From: Anaerovorax odorimutans
Lineage (GTDB): Bacteria; Bacillota; Clostridia; Peptostreptococcales; JAAYPU01
Reading direction: 5' to 3'
Length of the DNA stretch: 64,000 nt
NCBI GenBank assembly: GCA_016841185.1
Contig: JAENZQ010000001.1
Location: forward strand, 74,364 to 138,363
Shown: piece by piece, positions 16,700 to 26,474 of the stretch
Numbering within the stretch: the first letter of the stretch is position 1
Layout of the letters: the number at the start of each line of letters is the position of its first letter
Translations under genes and position numbers: made by a program
Notes under the pieces: model-generated
Databases searched by the model: none
Seen by the model: only the letters and a program-made list of their open reading frames with translations
Told to the model about the DNA's origin: nothing

Positions 16700-19600
16700 T
16701 TATCTATATACCACGCAGCCATTTCCGAGAAGATTCTTTAATTTCGTAAACATGATGTCATTATTTATATTAACCCAATTTTCATTTCTTGCAACTATTT
16801 TTTTATTAGATTGTTCCAAAAAAATGACAACTGGCACATTCCCCTTATGCTGTGATAATATTTGATTGATATTCTCAATTGCATTTTCTTCATTCAAATG
16901 TTCCGATACCTTCAGATATAATTTGCTCTGATTTTTTCTGTAGCCGGATTGATTTATCTCATGACTGTTATTGATGGGAACGATTCTCTCTGCAATAATT
17001 TTAGGCATTTCTTCTTCTTTAATGCTTATTTTTCCTTTCAAGGCTATGATGCTGTCTTCTTTCAGAACAGCAATACTCTCTTCAAATACATTTGGAAACA
17101 CAATAACCTCAACACTCCCATAAAGGTCTTCCAATGTAATGAATGCCATCATCTTATTTTTTCTGGTAACCATATTTTTCTTTGAAGTAACAATACCTGC
17201 CAAAATTACTTTCGTCTCATCCCTGATTTGCTGTTCATCATGCAAAAGGATTTCCGTATTAACAGTAGAAATTTTGCTTATTTCATCTTCATATTCAGAA
17301 AGCGGATGTCCGCTGATATAGAGTCCTAACATTTCTTTCTCCATTGACAATAGAATTTTGTTAGGGAATTCCGTTATATCAGGAAGTACTTCTCCTCTAA
17401 GAGAATCTGAAAAATCATCCATCGTCTGAAATAGTGAAAGTTGTCCGTCTATATTATTGCGGGCCGTATTCTGGGAGCCTTCCATAAGCTTTTCATAAAC
17501 ACCTATCATCTGAGCCCGGTTGGCACCTATTCCGTCAAAAGCACCTGCTTTTATCAAACTCTCAACCGCTTTTTTGTTTATCTCATGTATATTGATCCTG
17601 TCAAAAAAATCAAAAATACTCTTAAACTTGCCTCTTCTGTCCCTTTCGCTTATGATGGCTTCAATAATGTTTTGTCCTACATTTTTAACGGCATAAAGAC
17701 CAAAATGTATTTCCTTATTCTTAACTGTAAATTTTAAATCACTCTCATTAATATGAGGCGGCATTATCTTTATACCCATTTCCCTGCTGTTTCGGATATA
17801 TAATGCAATCTTTGACGCATCTCCCATCACACTGGTTAAAAGAGCCGCCATAAATTCTACCGGGTAATATGTTTTAAGGTATGCAGTCTCATATGCTAAT
17901 ACGGCATATGCCGCAGCATGGGATTTATTAAAAGCATATTTCGCAAAATCGATCATTTCATCATATATTTTATTGGCAACAGATTCAGGAATTCCATTTT
18001 TGATGCATCCCTGAATTTCCATTTCGCCCTGTTCATTTGTTTTACCATGAATAAAATACTCGCGCTCTTTTTCCATAACGCTCATTTTCTTCTTGCCCAT
18101 AGCACGTCTGACCAGATCGCTTCTGCCATAGGAATAACCCGCCAAATCTCTCACGATCTGCATGACCTGTTCCTGATAGACCATACAACCATATGTCACA
18201 TTTAAAATGGGTTCAAGGCTTTCATGATCGTATTGAATTTTTTCAGGTGACTTTTTATTCTGGATATATTTTGGGATGGAATCCATGGGGCCCGGCCTGT
18301 ATAAAGAAATACCCGCTATGATATCTTCAAAATTGTCCGGTTTCAATTCCTTCATGAATTGCCGCATACCCTGGCTTTCAAGCTGAAAAACTCCGAATGT
18401 ATTACCATTACTGATCAATTCGTAAACTTTAGGGTCATTGTACTCCAATTGTGAAAATTCTATATGGACACCATGATTTTTTTCTATTAGCTCTAAAGCA
18501 TCTCTGATGACGGTCAGATTCCTGAGACCTAAGAAATCCATTTTTAAAAGTCCCAATTCTTCCAGAGTCCCCATGGTGAATTGAGTGGATATTCCTTTGT
18601 CCTGTAAATATAATGGGACATATTCATCAATTGATTTCTTTGAAATAACCACTCCGGCTGCATGAGTAGAAGCATGCCGTGCCAACCCTTCCAAAGCTTT
18701 TGCAGCATTGATCAGGTATCTCACTCTTTCATCCTTATTGTATTCTGTTTTTAACTCAGCATTGACATCCAATGCCAAATCTATAGTCATCCCAAGGTCC
18801 ATTGGAATTTTTTTAGCAATGGCATCCACCTCTGCATATGACATATTAATGGCACGCCCCACATCTCTTAAAGCCGCTCTTGCTTTCATGGTTCCAAAAG
18901 TTATAATCTGTGCAACTTTATCTTTGCCGTATTTCTCTACCACATAATTGATGACTTCCTGACGCCTCTCGTAACAGAAGTCAATATCAATATCCGGCAT
19001 GGTGACCCTCTCAGGATTTAGAAACCGCTCGAAAATCAGATTATATTTAATAGGATCGATATCTGTTATTTTCAACGTATACGCCACAAGGCTCCCTGCA
19101 GCGGAACCTCTTCCCGGACCTACCATAATACCGTTTATCTTTGCATAATGAATGAAATCCCAAACAATCAAAAAATATTCCACGTATCCCATCTTTTCAA
19201 TCGTTTGTAATTCATATTCCAAACGGTCTTCAAGTGTTTTATCTACACGGTTGTATCTGTTTTCAAGCCCTTCATAACATAATTTTCTGAGATATTGTTC
19301 ATTTGTGTAGCCATCCGGTACCTGATAATTTGGAAGATGGATTTCATTGAAAGCAAATTTTACATCACACATATCTGCAATTTTAAACGTGTTCTCTATT
19401 GCAGAAGGCATGTCGGAAAATATATTTTTCATTTCTTCAGGTGATTTTAAATAGAATTGATCATTAGGAAATTTTAACCGGTCCTGATCCTCAATGGTTT
19501 TCCCCGTCTGTATACAAAGGAGTATATCGTGAAATTCCGCATCTTCCTTTCTGACATAATGGATGTCATTGGTTGCCACCAATGGAATACCTGTCTCTTT

Positions 19601-20179
19601 GCTCAGCTTCTTGAGCAGGCCGTTGATTTTCAGCTCTTCCTCAAGGCCCTGGTTCTGGACTTCAAGATAAAAATGCTCCGGTCCGAAAATTTTCTCTAAT
19701 TCTTTGGCTTCCGCCCTGGCTCCCTCATAATCATCCTGAAGAAGCTTCCTCTGTATGTTTCCTGCGAGGCATCCGCTTAGTGCAATCAGACCCTTATTAT
19801 ACTTCCTCAGCACAGAATAATCAATTCTGGGTTTATAGTAAAACCCTTCGGTAAAGCCCAGAGAAACAATTTTAATGAGATTTTTATAACCGGTATTATT
19901 TTTAGCCAGTAAAACCAAATGTCCGGGATTTTTATCTTTTTCCGTATCCTTATCATACATGGTTCTGGGTGCAGTATATACCTCACAGCCAATAATCGGC
20001 TTGATCCCTTCCTTTAAGGCCGCTTTATAAAAATCTATAACGCCAAACATCGTTCCATGATCCGTAATAGCAAGAGCAGGCATTTCCAGTTCCTTTGCTC
20101 TTTTAACGATATCTTCGATCCTGGCGGAGCCATCCAGAAGGCTATATTCCGTATGTGTATGAAGATGTACAAAACTCAT
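16700..20179 (-). CDS. dnaE: DNA polymerase III alpha subunit DnaE
   Basis: A 1159-residue replicative polymerase of the DnaE1 type. The PHP domain starts at once (FVHLHTHTEYSLLDGSARI). The polymerase palm shows GPGRGSAAGSLV and the catalytic PDIDIDF motif near residue 400. A helix-hairpin-helix region follows around residues 800-900, and an OB fold (VILAGIVTSKKNMVTRKNKM) lies near residue 1010. A C-terminal part of about 80 residues ends in GNGCVVYR. It is the first gene before the small protein, pfkA and pyk. A repeat element fills the leader directly upstream. Confidence 0.97.
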   Translation of the reverse strand: MSFVHLHTHTEYSLLDGSARIEDIVKRAKELEMPALAITDHGTMFGVIDFYKAALKEGIKPIIGCEVYTAPRTMYDKDTEKDKNPGHLVLLAKNNTGYKNLIKIVSLGFTEGFYYKPRIDYSVLRKYNKGLIALSGCLAGNIQRKLLQDDYEGARAEAKELEKIFGPEHFYLEVQNQGLEEELKINGLLKKLSKETGIPLVATNDIHYVRKEDAEFHDILLCIQTGKTIEDQDRLKFPNDQFYLKSPEEMKNIFSDMPSAIENTFKIADMCDVKFAFNEIHLPNYQVPDGYTNEQYLRKLCYEGLENRYNRVDKTLEDRLEYELQTIEKMGYVEYFLIVWDFIHYAKINGIMVGPGRGSAAGSLVAYTLKITDIDPIKYNLIFERFLNPERVTMPDIDIDFCYERRQEVINYVVEKYGKDKVAQIITFGTMKARAALRDVGRAINMSYAEVDAIAKKIPMDLGMTIDLALDVNAELKTEYNKDERVRYLINAAKALEGLARHASTHAAGVVISKKSIDEYVPLYLQDKGISTQFTMGTLEELGLLKMDFLGLRNLTVIRDALELIEKNHGVHIEFSQLEYNDPKVYELISNGNTFGVFQLESQGMRQFMKELKPDNFEDIIAGISLYRPGPMDSIPKYIQNKKSPEKIQYDHESLEPILNVTYGCMVYQEQVMQIVRDLAGYSYGRSDLVRRAMGKKKMSVMEKEREYFIHGKTNEQGEMEIQGCIKNGIPESVANKIYDEMIDFAKYAFNKSHAAAYAVLAYETAYLKTYYPVEFMAALLTSVMGDASKIALYIRNSREMGIKIMPPHINESDLKFTVKNKEIHFGLYAVKNVGQNIIEAIISERDRRGKFKSIFDFFDRINIHEINKKAVESLIKAGAFDGIGANRAQMIGVYEKLMEGSQNTARNNIDGQLSLFQTMDDFSDSLRGEVLPDITEFPNKILLSMEKEMLGLYISGHPLSEYEDEISKISTVNTEILLHDEQQIRDETKVILAGIVTSKKNMVTRKNKMMAFITLEDLYGSVEVIVFPNVFEESIAVLKEDSIIALKGKISIKEEEMPKIIAERIVPINNSHEINQSGYRKNQSKLYLKVSEHLNEENAIENINQILSQHKGNVPVVIFLEQSNKKIVARNENWVNINNDIMFTKLKNLLGNGCVVYR

Positions 20180-20200
20180 AGCAATTCCCCGCTTTATTTA

Positions 20201-20280
20201 TTAGTGATTAGTAGTTAGAGGTTAGGGGTTAGAGATTAGTGAATGTAGAAATTTTACAGAAGCAAAATTGTCCTTAATTG
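20201..20280. repeat. Dispersed intergenic element upstream of dnaE
   Basis: On the dnaE sense strand it reads TTAAGGACAATTTTGC, a short imperfect hairpin, then CATTCACTAATC and a run of CTCTAAC-type heptads ending just before the dnaE ribosome site. This is the same order of parts as the element upstream of iolM (2722-2857), in the same orientation relative to the gene. The rest of the dnaE-whiA gap (about 20281-20464) holds only A/T-rich sequence. Confidence 0.65.
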
Positions 20281-20464
20281 TCAACCCAGCTTCAGCCACT
20301 TAGAATCATATTCTATGTATTAAAATTTAAGTAACCTGGAGATGTTCAATATATTTATTAGCAGTTTTGTAACTGTTTTTGCAATAATTACATTTAATAA
20401 ATACGAATTAAATTATCAATTTTTCATTGTCAATTAATTAAGGTTGTTCAACTTTCATCTTATC

Positions 20465-21418
20465 TTATATTTCTCCTTTGCGGATCTTTTCTGCAATTTT
20501 TTCTATTTTTTTCAACCTGTGATTGACGCCGGATTTTCCTATAGGCGGATTCAGCATTTCTCCAAGCTCTTGCAGGCTGGCATCACTGTTATTCAGCCTG
20601 AGTTCAGCAATTCCCCTTAATTTTTCAGGTAAAATTTTCAGCCCTCTTTCTTTCTCTATCAGCTCAATATCCTTAATTTGCCTGACGGCGGTATCTACTA
20701 TTTTATTAAGATTAGCTGTTTCACAGTTAACAAGTCGATTTACCTTATTTCGCATATCCTTTACAATCCGGATATTCTCCAAATCCAATAAGGTATTATA
20801 AGCACCAATAATATTTAAAAAATCGACAATCTGTTCGCCTTCCTTAAGGTAAATAACATAATTCTTTTTTCTTGTCACTATTTTAGCATTTAATCCAAAT
20901 TTATTTAACAGGTTTTTGATATCTTCGCTTAGAATGTTGTTATTGGTTACAATCTCAAGATGATAAGCTTTTCCGGGATCCGTAACAGAACCGGAACCAA
21001 GAAAGGCACCTCTTAAATAAGCCCTTTTGCAGCATCTTTTTTTAACGAGTTTTTCCGGAATGGAATAATCTATATCGCTCCAACCGTCTCTTTCAATAAG
21101 TATCCCTGTTTTTCTAAGTATTTCTTCTGCTTTCATTTCATAAAGAATAATCAATTCATAATAATGATGCTTCTTTAACATTTTGCTCTGACTGATAATA
21201 AGGTCCGTATGAATATCAAAATATAATTTCAGAAGTTTGATTATTTTTCGTGCTGCAGCCGGATTCTCTGTTATAAGTTTAATATTCATTTTTCTTTTAC
21301 CTGAAATCTGTATGGTCCCGCACATTCTGATAAATCCGGCTATTTCAGCTAATTGACAGCATTTGCTATCAGGTATGATTCGGGATAATTCATTTTTTGT
21401 TGTTGCTGAAAAAGACAT
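20465..21418 (-). CDS. whiA: WhiA-family DNA-binding regulator
   Basis: A 317-residue WhiA protein. It has an N-terminal LAGLIDADG-like domain (AEIAGFIRMCGTIQI and AYLRGAFLGSGSV are its two characteristic repeats) and a C-terminal helix-turn-helix (SLQELGEMLNPPIGKSGVNHRL). WhiA is linked to sporulation in actinomycetes and to cell division or chromosome segregation in Firmicutes, and is usually encoded next to yvcK and rapZ. Here about 2.7 kb holding three other genes separates it from yvcK. The start at 21418 (MSFSATTKNELSR) has AGGGTGA upstream; the longer reading is not conserved in the family. Confidence 0.94.
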   Translation of the reverse strand: MSFSATTKNELSRIIPDSKCCQLAEIAGFIRMCGTIQISGKRKMNIKLITENPAAARKIIKLLKLYFDIHTDLIISQSKMLKKHHYYELIILYEMKAEEILRKTGILIERDGWSDIDYSIPEKLVKKRCCKRAYLRGAFLGSGSVTDPGKAYHLEIVTNNNILSEDIKNLLNKFGLNAKIVTRKKNYVIYLKEGEQIVDFLNIIGAYNTLLDLENIRIVKDMRNKVNRLVNCETANLNKIVDTAVRQIKDIELIEKERGLKILPEKLRGIAELRLNNSDASLQELGEMLNPPIGKSGVNHRLKKIEKIAEKIRKGEI

Positions 21419-21627
21419 TCTTTTCACCCTTTTTCCAAAACAATATAAGTTAAAAAACGGATTATTGGTGTAGCTGTCAGTTGAATCCAAAACGTATAAT
21501 GTTCAGGTTTTATTGGCAGACTAATTGATAGATTCTTAGTTTATTCATTCCAACTAAGAATCATGTCTCACTGAAGCTTCTTTTAAAAGAACTTTCAGAA
21601 ATGATTCTAAATTGTGGAGGTGAATAC

Positions 21628-21792
21628 ATGAACAAAAACCAGGATATCCGATGCAGTGTCAAAAATTGTATTTATTACAAAGATAATTATTGTACTGCTG
21701 AACGAATTCAGGTTGATAACCAGTATGGAAGTTTGTCAAACACCAGCGACGAAACAATATGTGTAACCTTTCGACCAAAGGATGATCGCTAA
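21628..21792 (+). CDS. DUF1540 small cysteine protein
   Basis: A 54-residue protein with four cysteines in the DUF1540 pattern (CSVKNCIYYKDNYCTAERI, then TICVTF). The spacing suggests a metal-binding knuckle. Members are common in spore-forming Firmicutes and their function is unknown. It is a single plus-strand gene in a minus-strand neighbourhood, with a GGAGGTG ribosome site and its own long hairpin terminator immediately after the stop. Confidence 0.85.
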   Translation: MNKNQDIRCSVKNCIYYKDNYCTAERIQVDNQYGSLSNTSDETICVTFRPKDDR

Positions 21793-21834
21793 GCTTTAAA
21801 AGACCTTACTTGAAAGTAAGGTCTTTTAAAGCTT
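21791..21834. terminator. Perfect 20-bp bidirectional terminator
   Basis: Positions 21791-21810 and 21815-21834 are exact inverted repeats around a TGAA loop. A- and T-rich outer arms provide a U-run in either direction. The stem overlaps the stop codon of the DUF1540 gene and the last nine codons of the convergent Nudix gene. Confidence 0.9.
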
Positions 21835-22237
21835 CCAATTCTACTTCAGCTCGCTTGATTACTTTTTTTTCATCTTCATACCTTGCCATTTCAGGAGCCC
21901 TTTTAAAATGAATATATTTAGCTTCAATAAATCCTTCTTTTTTGAGAGGAATACAATCCATATTTTGTGATTTCATCAAAAACCAGTGTACTGTTTTTAC
22001 AACTTTTTCTCTGTCAACCCATCCGTATTCAAAATGATATTTAATTTGGCCGATATATTTTACCGGTTCCGCTTTAACTCCGCTTTCTTCATGGACTTCA
22101 CGGACCGCAGCATGGTAAAGATCTTCATTTTTCTCAACTCTTCCCTTAGGAAGAACCCAATCTCCATTATACTTCTTTAACAGCAATATGGTATTCCCGA
22201 AAACGACTACTCCACCGGCACTGGTTTCCCGTTTCAT
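21806..22237 (-). CDS. Nudix hydrolase
   Basis: A 143-residue Nudix protein. The Nudix box (consensus GX5EX7REUXEEXGU) is present as GRVEKNEDLYHAAVREVHEE followed by SG, with all catalytic Glu residues. It starts KRETSAGGVVVFGNTILLLKK, like diadenosine-polyphosphate or nucleotide hydrolases; the substrate cannot be told. The ATG at 22237 is preferred because it gives GGAGAGG a 6-bp spacing. Its last codons lie within the terminator stem shared with the DUF1540 gene. Confidence 0.9.
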   Translation of the reverse strand: MKRETSAGGVVVFGNTILLLKKYNGDWVLPKGRVEKNEDLYHAAVREVHEESGVKAEPVKYIGQIKYHFEYGWVDREKVVKTVHWFLMKSQNMDCIPLKKEGFIEAKYIHFKRAPEMARYEDEKKVIKRAEVELEALKDLTFK

Positions 22238-22309
22238 ATACATCCTCTCCACTATAATAATCAATCTCGATTACATCTTATCACAAAATATTACAAAAAT
22301 AGGTTTTAT

Positions 22310-23905
22310 CTATTTAAAATTTTGTAACTCCTTTCTGAAAATGTTGATAAGATACGGGCTTTCATCCAATCTGTAAATCCTTGCAGCTCTTCCTTGGGAA
22401 TCATAATCACAGCCATTCCACCATATTGCCGCTTTAATTCTTTCATACTTGGAAATATTTTCAAACATTTCCATTACCCACTTTTCCTTACTTCCTCCCA
22501 CACTGTTTGAAGAAAATTCTGTTATCATAAAGGGCTTGTTAAAGACTCTGTCATATTCGAGGTATAATGGATCATAAATTTCCTGAAAGCCCCGCCAAAC
22601 CTCACCGGGGTAATAATTCCCCGTATTATATCCGGTCATCCCCACAATATCTACAAATGAATCCCCCGGATAATAAGCTAAAGCATGATTCCATTTAAAA
22701 TTAGGAAAAGATTTATCGTGGGGATTCCATATCCATATGACATTTTCCACGCCGTTATTCTGAAAAGTATTATAAATATATCGGTAAAGTTCCTTATAAA
22801 TCAAAGGATCTTTAGAAGTATGATAGGAAGAATAAAGACACCAATCACCATTCATTTCATTATTCAATCGAAACATGACCGGATGTCCAAAGGATTTTAA
22901 CATCTCAGAATACTCCTTGAAAAATGCATCGTATTCCCCGTTTAATATATCATATACCATATTCCCTTCTTCATTCTGGCGCGATGTTTGCAATGTAAGC
23001 TCCACATATCTGTTTTCCTCATAGGCCTTCTTCAGCGATTCTTTGATTAATTCAAGATCATTATCTGCCGGAAGGTTCTGGTATTTTACAAGAAAATCAA
23101 ATTCAAAACCCAATAAATCTTCTGTCTTTCTGTAATGATCAAAAAAATCCGGTGCGTAATTATCAAATATCCCCCACGTCAGCTTTTCCGATTTCAAAAA
23201 GTAATTTTTATAAAAAGCCTGTGTTTCTTCATTCCAGATACGGGCACAATCACCTTCAGGCAATTTATCCATATGCGTTTTACCTGTTTTTTCTATAATA
23301 TTGAAACTTTTAATGATTTCCAAGCATAATGTGTCATCCAGGGCCTCGGATGATTTAAAAAATAAGCTGTAGACTTCTTTATGATTTTTTATGATCTCGG
23401 CGCTCAAGTAATGATTCTTGTCATTTTCTATTTTAGAGAGCTTGCTGCGGCTCCATTTTAAAATATGTATTAGATAACCGTTATGATTGAAGACCTTTTC
23501 ATCTCCCATAAAATGATCTGCTTGATTGGATAAAAACCCATTTGAATAGAAAATATAATTCCAGGCATCTGCCATTGTATTGTTCAAGTCATCGTAATAT
23601 ATTTCTATTTGCATGGTTTCATTGAAGAGTATATTCATAACAGGGGAAATATGAACATCTACAAACATATCATTTGGATAATTCACACTGTAACCATTAG
23701 GGTAATCTGTTAATTTATTGAATTGATTTGTGACAGGTGTTATGGTTTTTACATCATCATCAGGATTTGAGCTTCTATTTTCTACTGTTTTCCCGTTGAC
23801 AATGATAATTTCATCTGTGGTTATAACATTATTTGCATAGGTCACCTGTGTCATAATAATAACGACCAATGATATAAATAGAGTTGAAATTCCTGCTGTT
23901 TTCAA
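22310..23905 (-). CDS. Secreted GH26 beta-mannanase-like glycoside hydrolase
   Basis: A 531-residue protein with an N-terminal signal peptide (hydrophobic stretch, likely cut after VTYA near residue 24). Residues 50-210 form a domain I do not recognise. Residues about 240-531 form a TIM barrel of the GH26 type. Glu350 in RLNNEMNGDW fits the acid/base, and Glu463 in MITEFSSN fits the nucleophile; WIWNP, VDIVGMTGYN and AIWWNG are further family blocks. GH26 enzymes cut beta-mannans and related beta-glucans. No mannan cluster surrounds it; it sits alone between whiA and yvcK, which are usually adjacent. Confidence 0.85.
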   Translation of the reverse strand: MKTAGISTLFISLVVIIMTQVTYANNVITTDEIIIVNGKTVENRSSNPDDDVKTITPVTNQFNKLTDYPNGYSVNYPNDMFVDVHISPVMNILFNETMQIEIYYDDLNNTMADAWNYIFYSNGFLSNQADHFMGDEKVFNHNGYLIHILKWSRSKLSKIENDKNHYLSAEIIKNHKEVYSLFFKSSEALDDTLCLEIIKSFNIIEKTGKTHMDKLPEGDCARIWNEETQAFYKNYFLKSEKLTWGIFDNYAPDFFDHYRKTEDLLGFEFDFLVKYQNLPADNDLELIKESLKKAYEENRYVELTLQTSRQNEEGNMVYDILNGEYDAFFKEYSEMLKSFGHPVMFRLNNEMNGDWCLYSSYHTSKDPLIYKELYRYIYNTFQNNGVENVIWIWNPHDKSFPNFKWNHALAYYPGDSFVDIVGMTGYNTGNYYPGEVWRGFQEIYDPLYLEYDRVFNKPFMITEFSSNSVGGSKEKWVMEMFENISKYERIKAAIWWNGCDYDSQGRAARIYRLDESPYLINIFRKELQNFK

Positions 23906-24093
23906 TACTGAACCCCCTAAAATAATATTATAATAAATTTAGGATTTAAGATTTAAAATTGAATTTTTCAATGTAAATATCTTTTTATATATAAAATCAT
24001 ACTGCCATTTTAATAGAATACCCACGCCCAGGTCTTATATATAGCATTTTGCATGCATATTAACCCCTTAATTCTTAAATCTTAACACTTAAA

Positions 24094-25347
24094 TTATTTC
24101 TGGTTATATGCAATCTCTTTTATAACAGCTGCAATTTTATCAGCATCATGTCGAATATACCCTTGCTTTACGTCAACATAAGCACCCTCGATAATTTTAA
24201 TACCCTCCCTTTTCAGCTTTCTTGATTCTTTTCTATTTAAATATACCGGTTTTGCACCATCCTCTTCATATTTTACCAGATTATCTGTCGAAATTCTTTC
24301 ATTATTGACAAGAATGTAATCAATAATTTTTGTACCCATATGTTGATTCACTGCTTTTAAATGATCCATAACGCTATAACCGTCCGTTTCACCCGGCTGG
24401 GTCATAATATTGGTAATAAATACCTTTTTAGCTTTGGCTTGTGAAATGGCTTCAATGATTCCCTCAACAAGAAAATTAGGTATAATGCTGGTATACAGGC
24501 TTCCCGGACCCAAAACAATAACATCCGCTTCGTTGATTGCAGTGATCGTTTCTTTTATAGGTTTAGGGTGAGGCGGTTCCAGAAAAATCTGCCTGATTCG
24601 GCTCCCAGACTCCAAAACCGCAGGGGGTATTTGAGATTCCCCTGAGATTCTATCCCCATTTTCCAGCTCTGCACAAAGTTTGGCATCCTCTGCCGTTACA
24701 GGCAATACCCTTCCTTTCACAGCAAGGATCTCATGAACTTTTGTAACCGCTTCCTCAAAGTTATCATAAACTCCGGTCAGAGCTGCAATCAGTAAATTCC
24801 CAAAACTTTGCCCTGACAACCGACCTTCTTTAAACCGATACCGGAAAAGCTCCTGCATATCTTCCTCCGTATCTGCCAAAGCAAGAATGCAGCTTCGAAT
24901 ATCTCCAGGAGGAAGCATCCCTAAATCTTCTCTGAGAACACCGGATCCGCCTCCATCGTCCATTGTAGTTACAATGGCTGTGATATTGGAAGTGATTTTC
25001 TTAAAGCCTCTGAGAATGACAGACAGTCCGGTTCCTCCGCCAACAACTACGATCCTGCAGCCTTTGTCAAGATAATGTTTTTCATAAATTTTATACTTAA
25101 GAAGTTCCGTTAAATCTGAAATGCCCAGGATCAAAAGCAGTGATCTGACCGCTTTGCGAACTGAAATAATAATCAAGGCAATTCCTATGAAAAATGCAGC
25201 AATATGAAAAAAATTTTTGCCTCGATCTATGAATTGATAAAGATATGGGCAGACACCTGCAATAACAAGAAAAATTCCGATACTTCCGGCAAATATCCAT
25301 CTTTTTATATGAATACCTGGTTTTAGCCAGTTAAAATATTTCATCAT
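24094..25347 (-). CDS. yvcK: YvcK / gluconeogenesis factor family protein
   Basis: A 417-residue YvcK protein of the CofD-like fold. Two N-terminal membrane segments (about residues 16-36 and 43-63) anchor it, and the nucleotide-binding loop VVVGGGTGLSVILRG is followed by VTTMDDGGGSGVLR and LPPGDIRSCI. GPGSLYTSIIPNFLV is another family hallmark. YvcK binds UDP-sugars and supports growth on gluconeogenic carbon and cell-wall synthesis in Bacillus. It is 278 bp downstream of rapZ. Either of the first two Met codons could be the start; the ribosome site GGGGGA slightly favours the second. Confidence 0.94.
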   Translation of the reverse strand: MMKYFNWLKPGIHIKRWIFAGSIGIFLVIAGVCPYLYQFIDRGKNFFHIAAFFIGIALIIISVRKAVRSLLLILGISDLTELLKYKIYEKHYLDKGCRIVVVGGGTGLSVILRGFKKITSNITAIVTTMDDGGGSGVLREDLGMLPPGDIRSCILALADTEEDMQELFRYRFKEGRLSGQSFGNLLIAALTGVYDNFEEAVTKVHEILAVKGRVLPVTAEDAKLCAELENGDRISGESQIPPAVLESGSRIRQIFLEPPHPKPIKETITAINEADVIVLGPGSLYTSIIPNFLVEGIIEAISQAKAKKVFITNIMTQPGETDGYSVMDHLKAVNQHMGTKIIDYILVNNERISTDNLVKYEEDGAKPVYLNRKESRKLKREGIKIIEGAYVDVKQGYIRHDADKIAAVIKEIAYNQK

Positions 25348-25625
25348 TTCCCCCTTTATGACCTAACACCGAATCTTTGATTCGGATGGCAGTAGAAATC
25401 CACAAATCAAAGATTTTCGATTTCCTTGCATAAGTTCGCTTAACAATGTTATACAAATTGAGCGAGCTAATATAGGTCAAACGCAACGAGACAGGAATTT
25501 TAATTCTGTCGTCGAGACTGTGATATGACCTAACACCGAATCTTTGACTATTGGTACAAAACTCTTCCTTAATTATTATCTCGTAGTTCTTATCTCTTAT
25601 CTTGCAATTTATCTGTCCCCTCATA
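25348..25625. repeat. Intergenic region with a 24-bp direct repeat
   Basis: Between yvcK and rapZ an identical 24-bp sequence occurs at 25357-25380 and 25524-25547, containing GACCTAACACCGAATCTTTG. The 143 bp between the copies include further A/T-rich inverted pieces such as AGGAATTTTAATTCTG. A short ORF reading through it is judged not to be a gene. This looks like a small repeat element or an imperfect duplication. Confidence 0.7.
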
Positions 25626-26465
25626 TTATATGTCTCTATGTGACACAATCACTCTTTTCCCCTCTTTTGACAGAATATCATAAAATTCATTTGCAAGAAC
25701 CACAGACCTGTGCTGTCCGCCTGTGCATCCAAAAGCAATAACCAATTGTGCCTTTCCTTCCCTCACATAATAGGGAAGAAGGAATTGTATCAAGTCATAT
25801 ACCTTATCTACAAAAGTTTTACTTTCCGGCCACTTCAGAACATACTCCTTAACTTTTCTATTATTTCCGGTCAAATGTTTCATACTGCTGAGATAAAAGG
25901 GATTGGGCAGAAATCTCACATCCATGACAATATCTGAATCTAAAGGAATACCATTTTTATATCCGAAGGACAATACAGTTATTGAAAGATTCTCAACTTT
26001 TTCCTGAGAATCAAATATTTTTTTCATTTCTGCTTTCAGCTGTGCGTTTGTCATATTAGAAGTGTCAATGATGTAGTCTGCAATTTTACGAATTTCAGAA
26101 AGCTTGTCCCTCTCTATTGTGATGCCGTCCTGAATACTACCATCCTTACTGACCGGATGAATCCTTCTTGATTCCTTGTATCTCCGTATAAGAACCTCAT
26201 CTGATGCTTCTAAAAAGACAATTTTATGCTTGCCTCCGACACGCTTCATATCTTCTAAAGCTTTCTTCAAATCATCAAAAAACTCCCCGCCTCTGATATC
26301 CATTACAAAAGCAGCTTTTCTGATGTCTTTACCACCTAATGCAACAAAATCATTTATCAATTTAGGAGGCAGATTATCAATACAATAATACCCTAAGTCC
26401 TCCATGCAGTCTACCGCTTGAGTTTTTCCAGCTCCCGAAAGTCCGGTAATAATCGCAATGTTCAT
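25626..26465 (-). CDS. rapZ: RNase adapter / nucleotide-binding protein RapZ
   Basis: A 279-residue RapZ-family P-loop protein. The Walker A motif is GLSGAGKT at residues 8-15, followed by the family's DNLPPKL and FLEASDEVLIRRYKESRR, and the C-terminal GCTGGQHRSVVLAN. In Escherichia coli RapZ guides small RNAs to RNase E; in Gram-positives the homologue YvcJ hydrolyses nucleotides and its wider role is unclear. It follows the PHP gene by 9 bp in the conserved murB-PHP-rapZ-yvcK order. Confidence 0.95.
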   Translation of the reverse strand: MNIAIITGLSGAGKTQAVDCMEDLGYYCIDNLPPKLINDFVALGGKDIRKAAFVMDIRGGEFFDDLKKALEDMKRVGGKHKIVFLEASDEVLIRRYKESRRIHPVSKDGSIQDGITIERDKLSEIRKIADYIIDTSNMTNAQLKAEMKKIFDSQEKVENLSITVLSFGYKNGIPLDSDIVMDVRFLPNPFYLSSMKHLTGNNRKVKEYVLKWPESKTFVDKVYDLIQFLLPYYVREGKAQLVIAFGCTGGQHRSVVLANEFYDILSKEGKRVIVSHRDI

Positions 26466-26474
26466 TTTATCCTC

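Noticed and set aside
25331-25648. 105-residue ORF between yvcK and rapZ
   Set aside because: It runs through the 24-bp direct repeats and has no family features.
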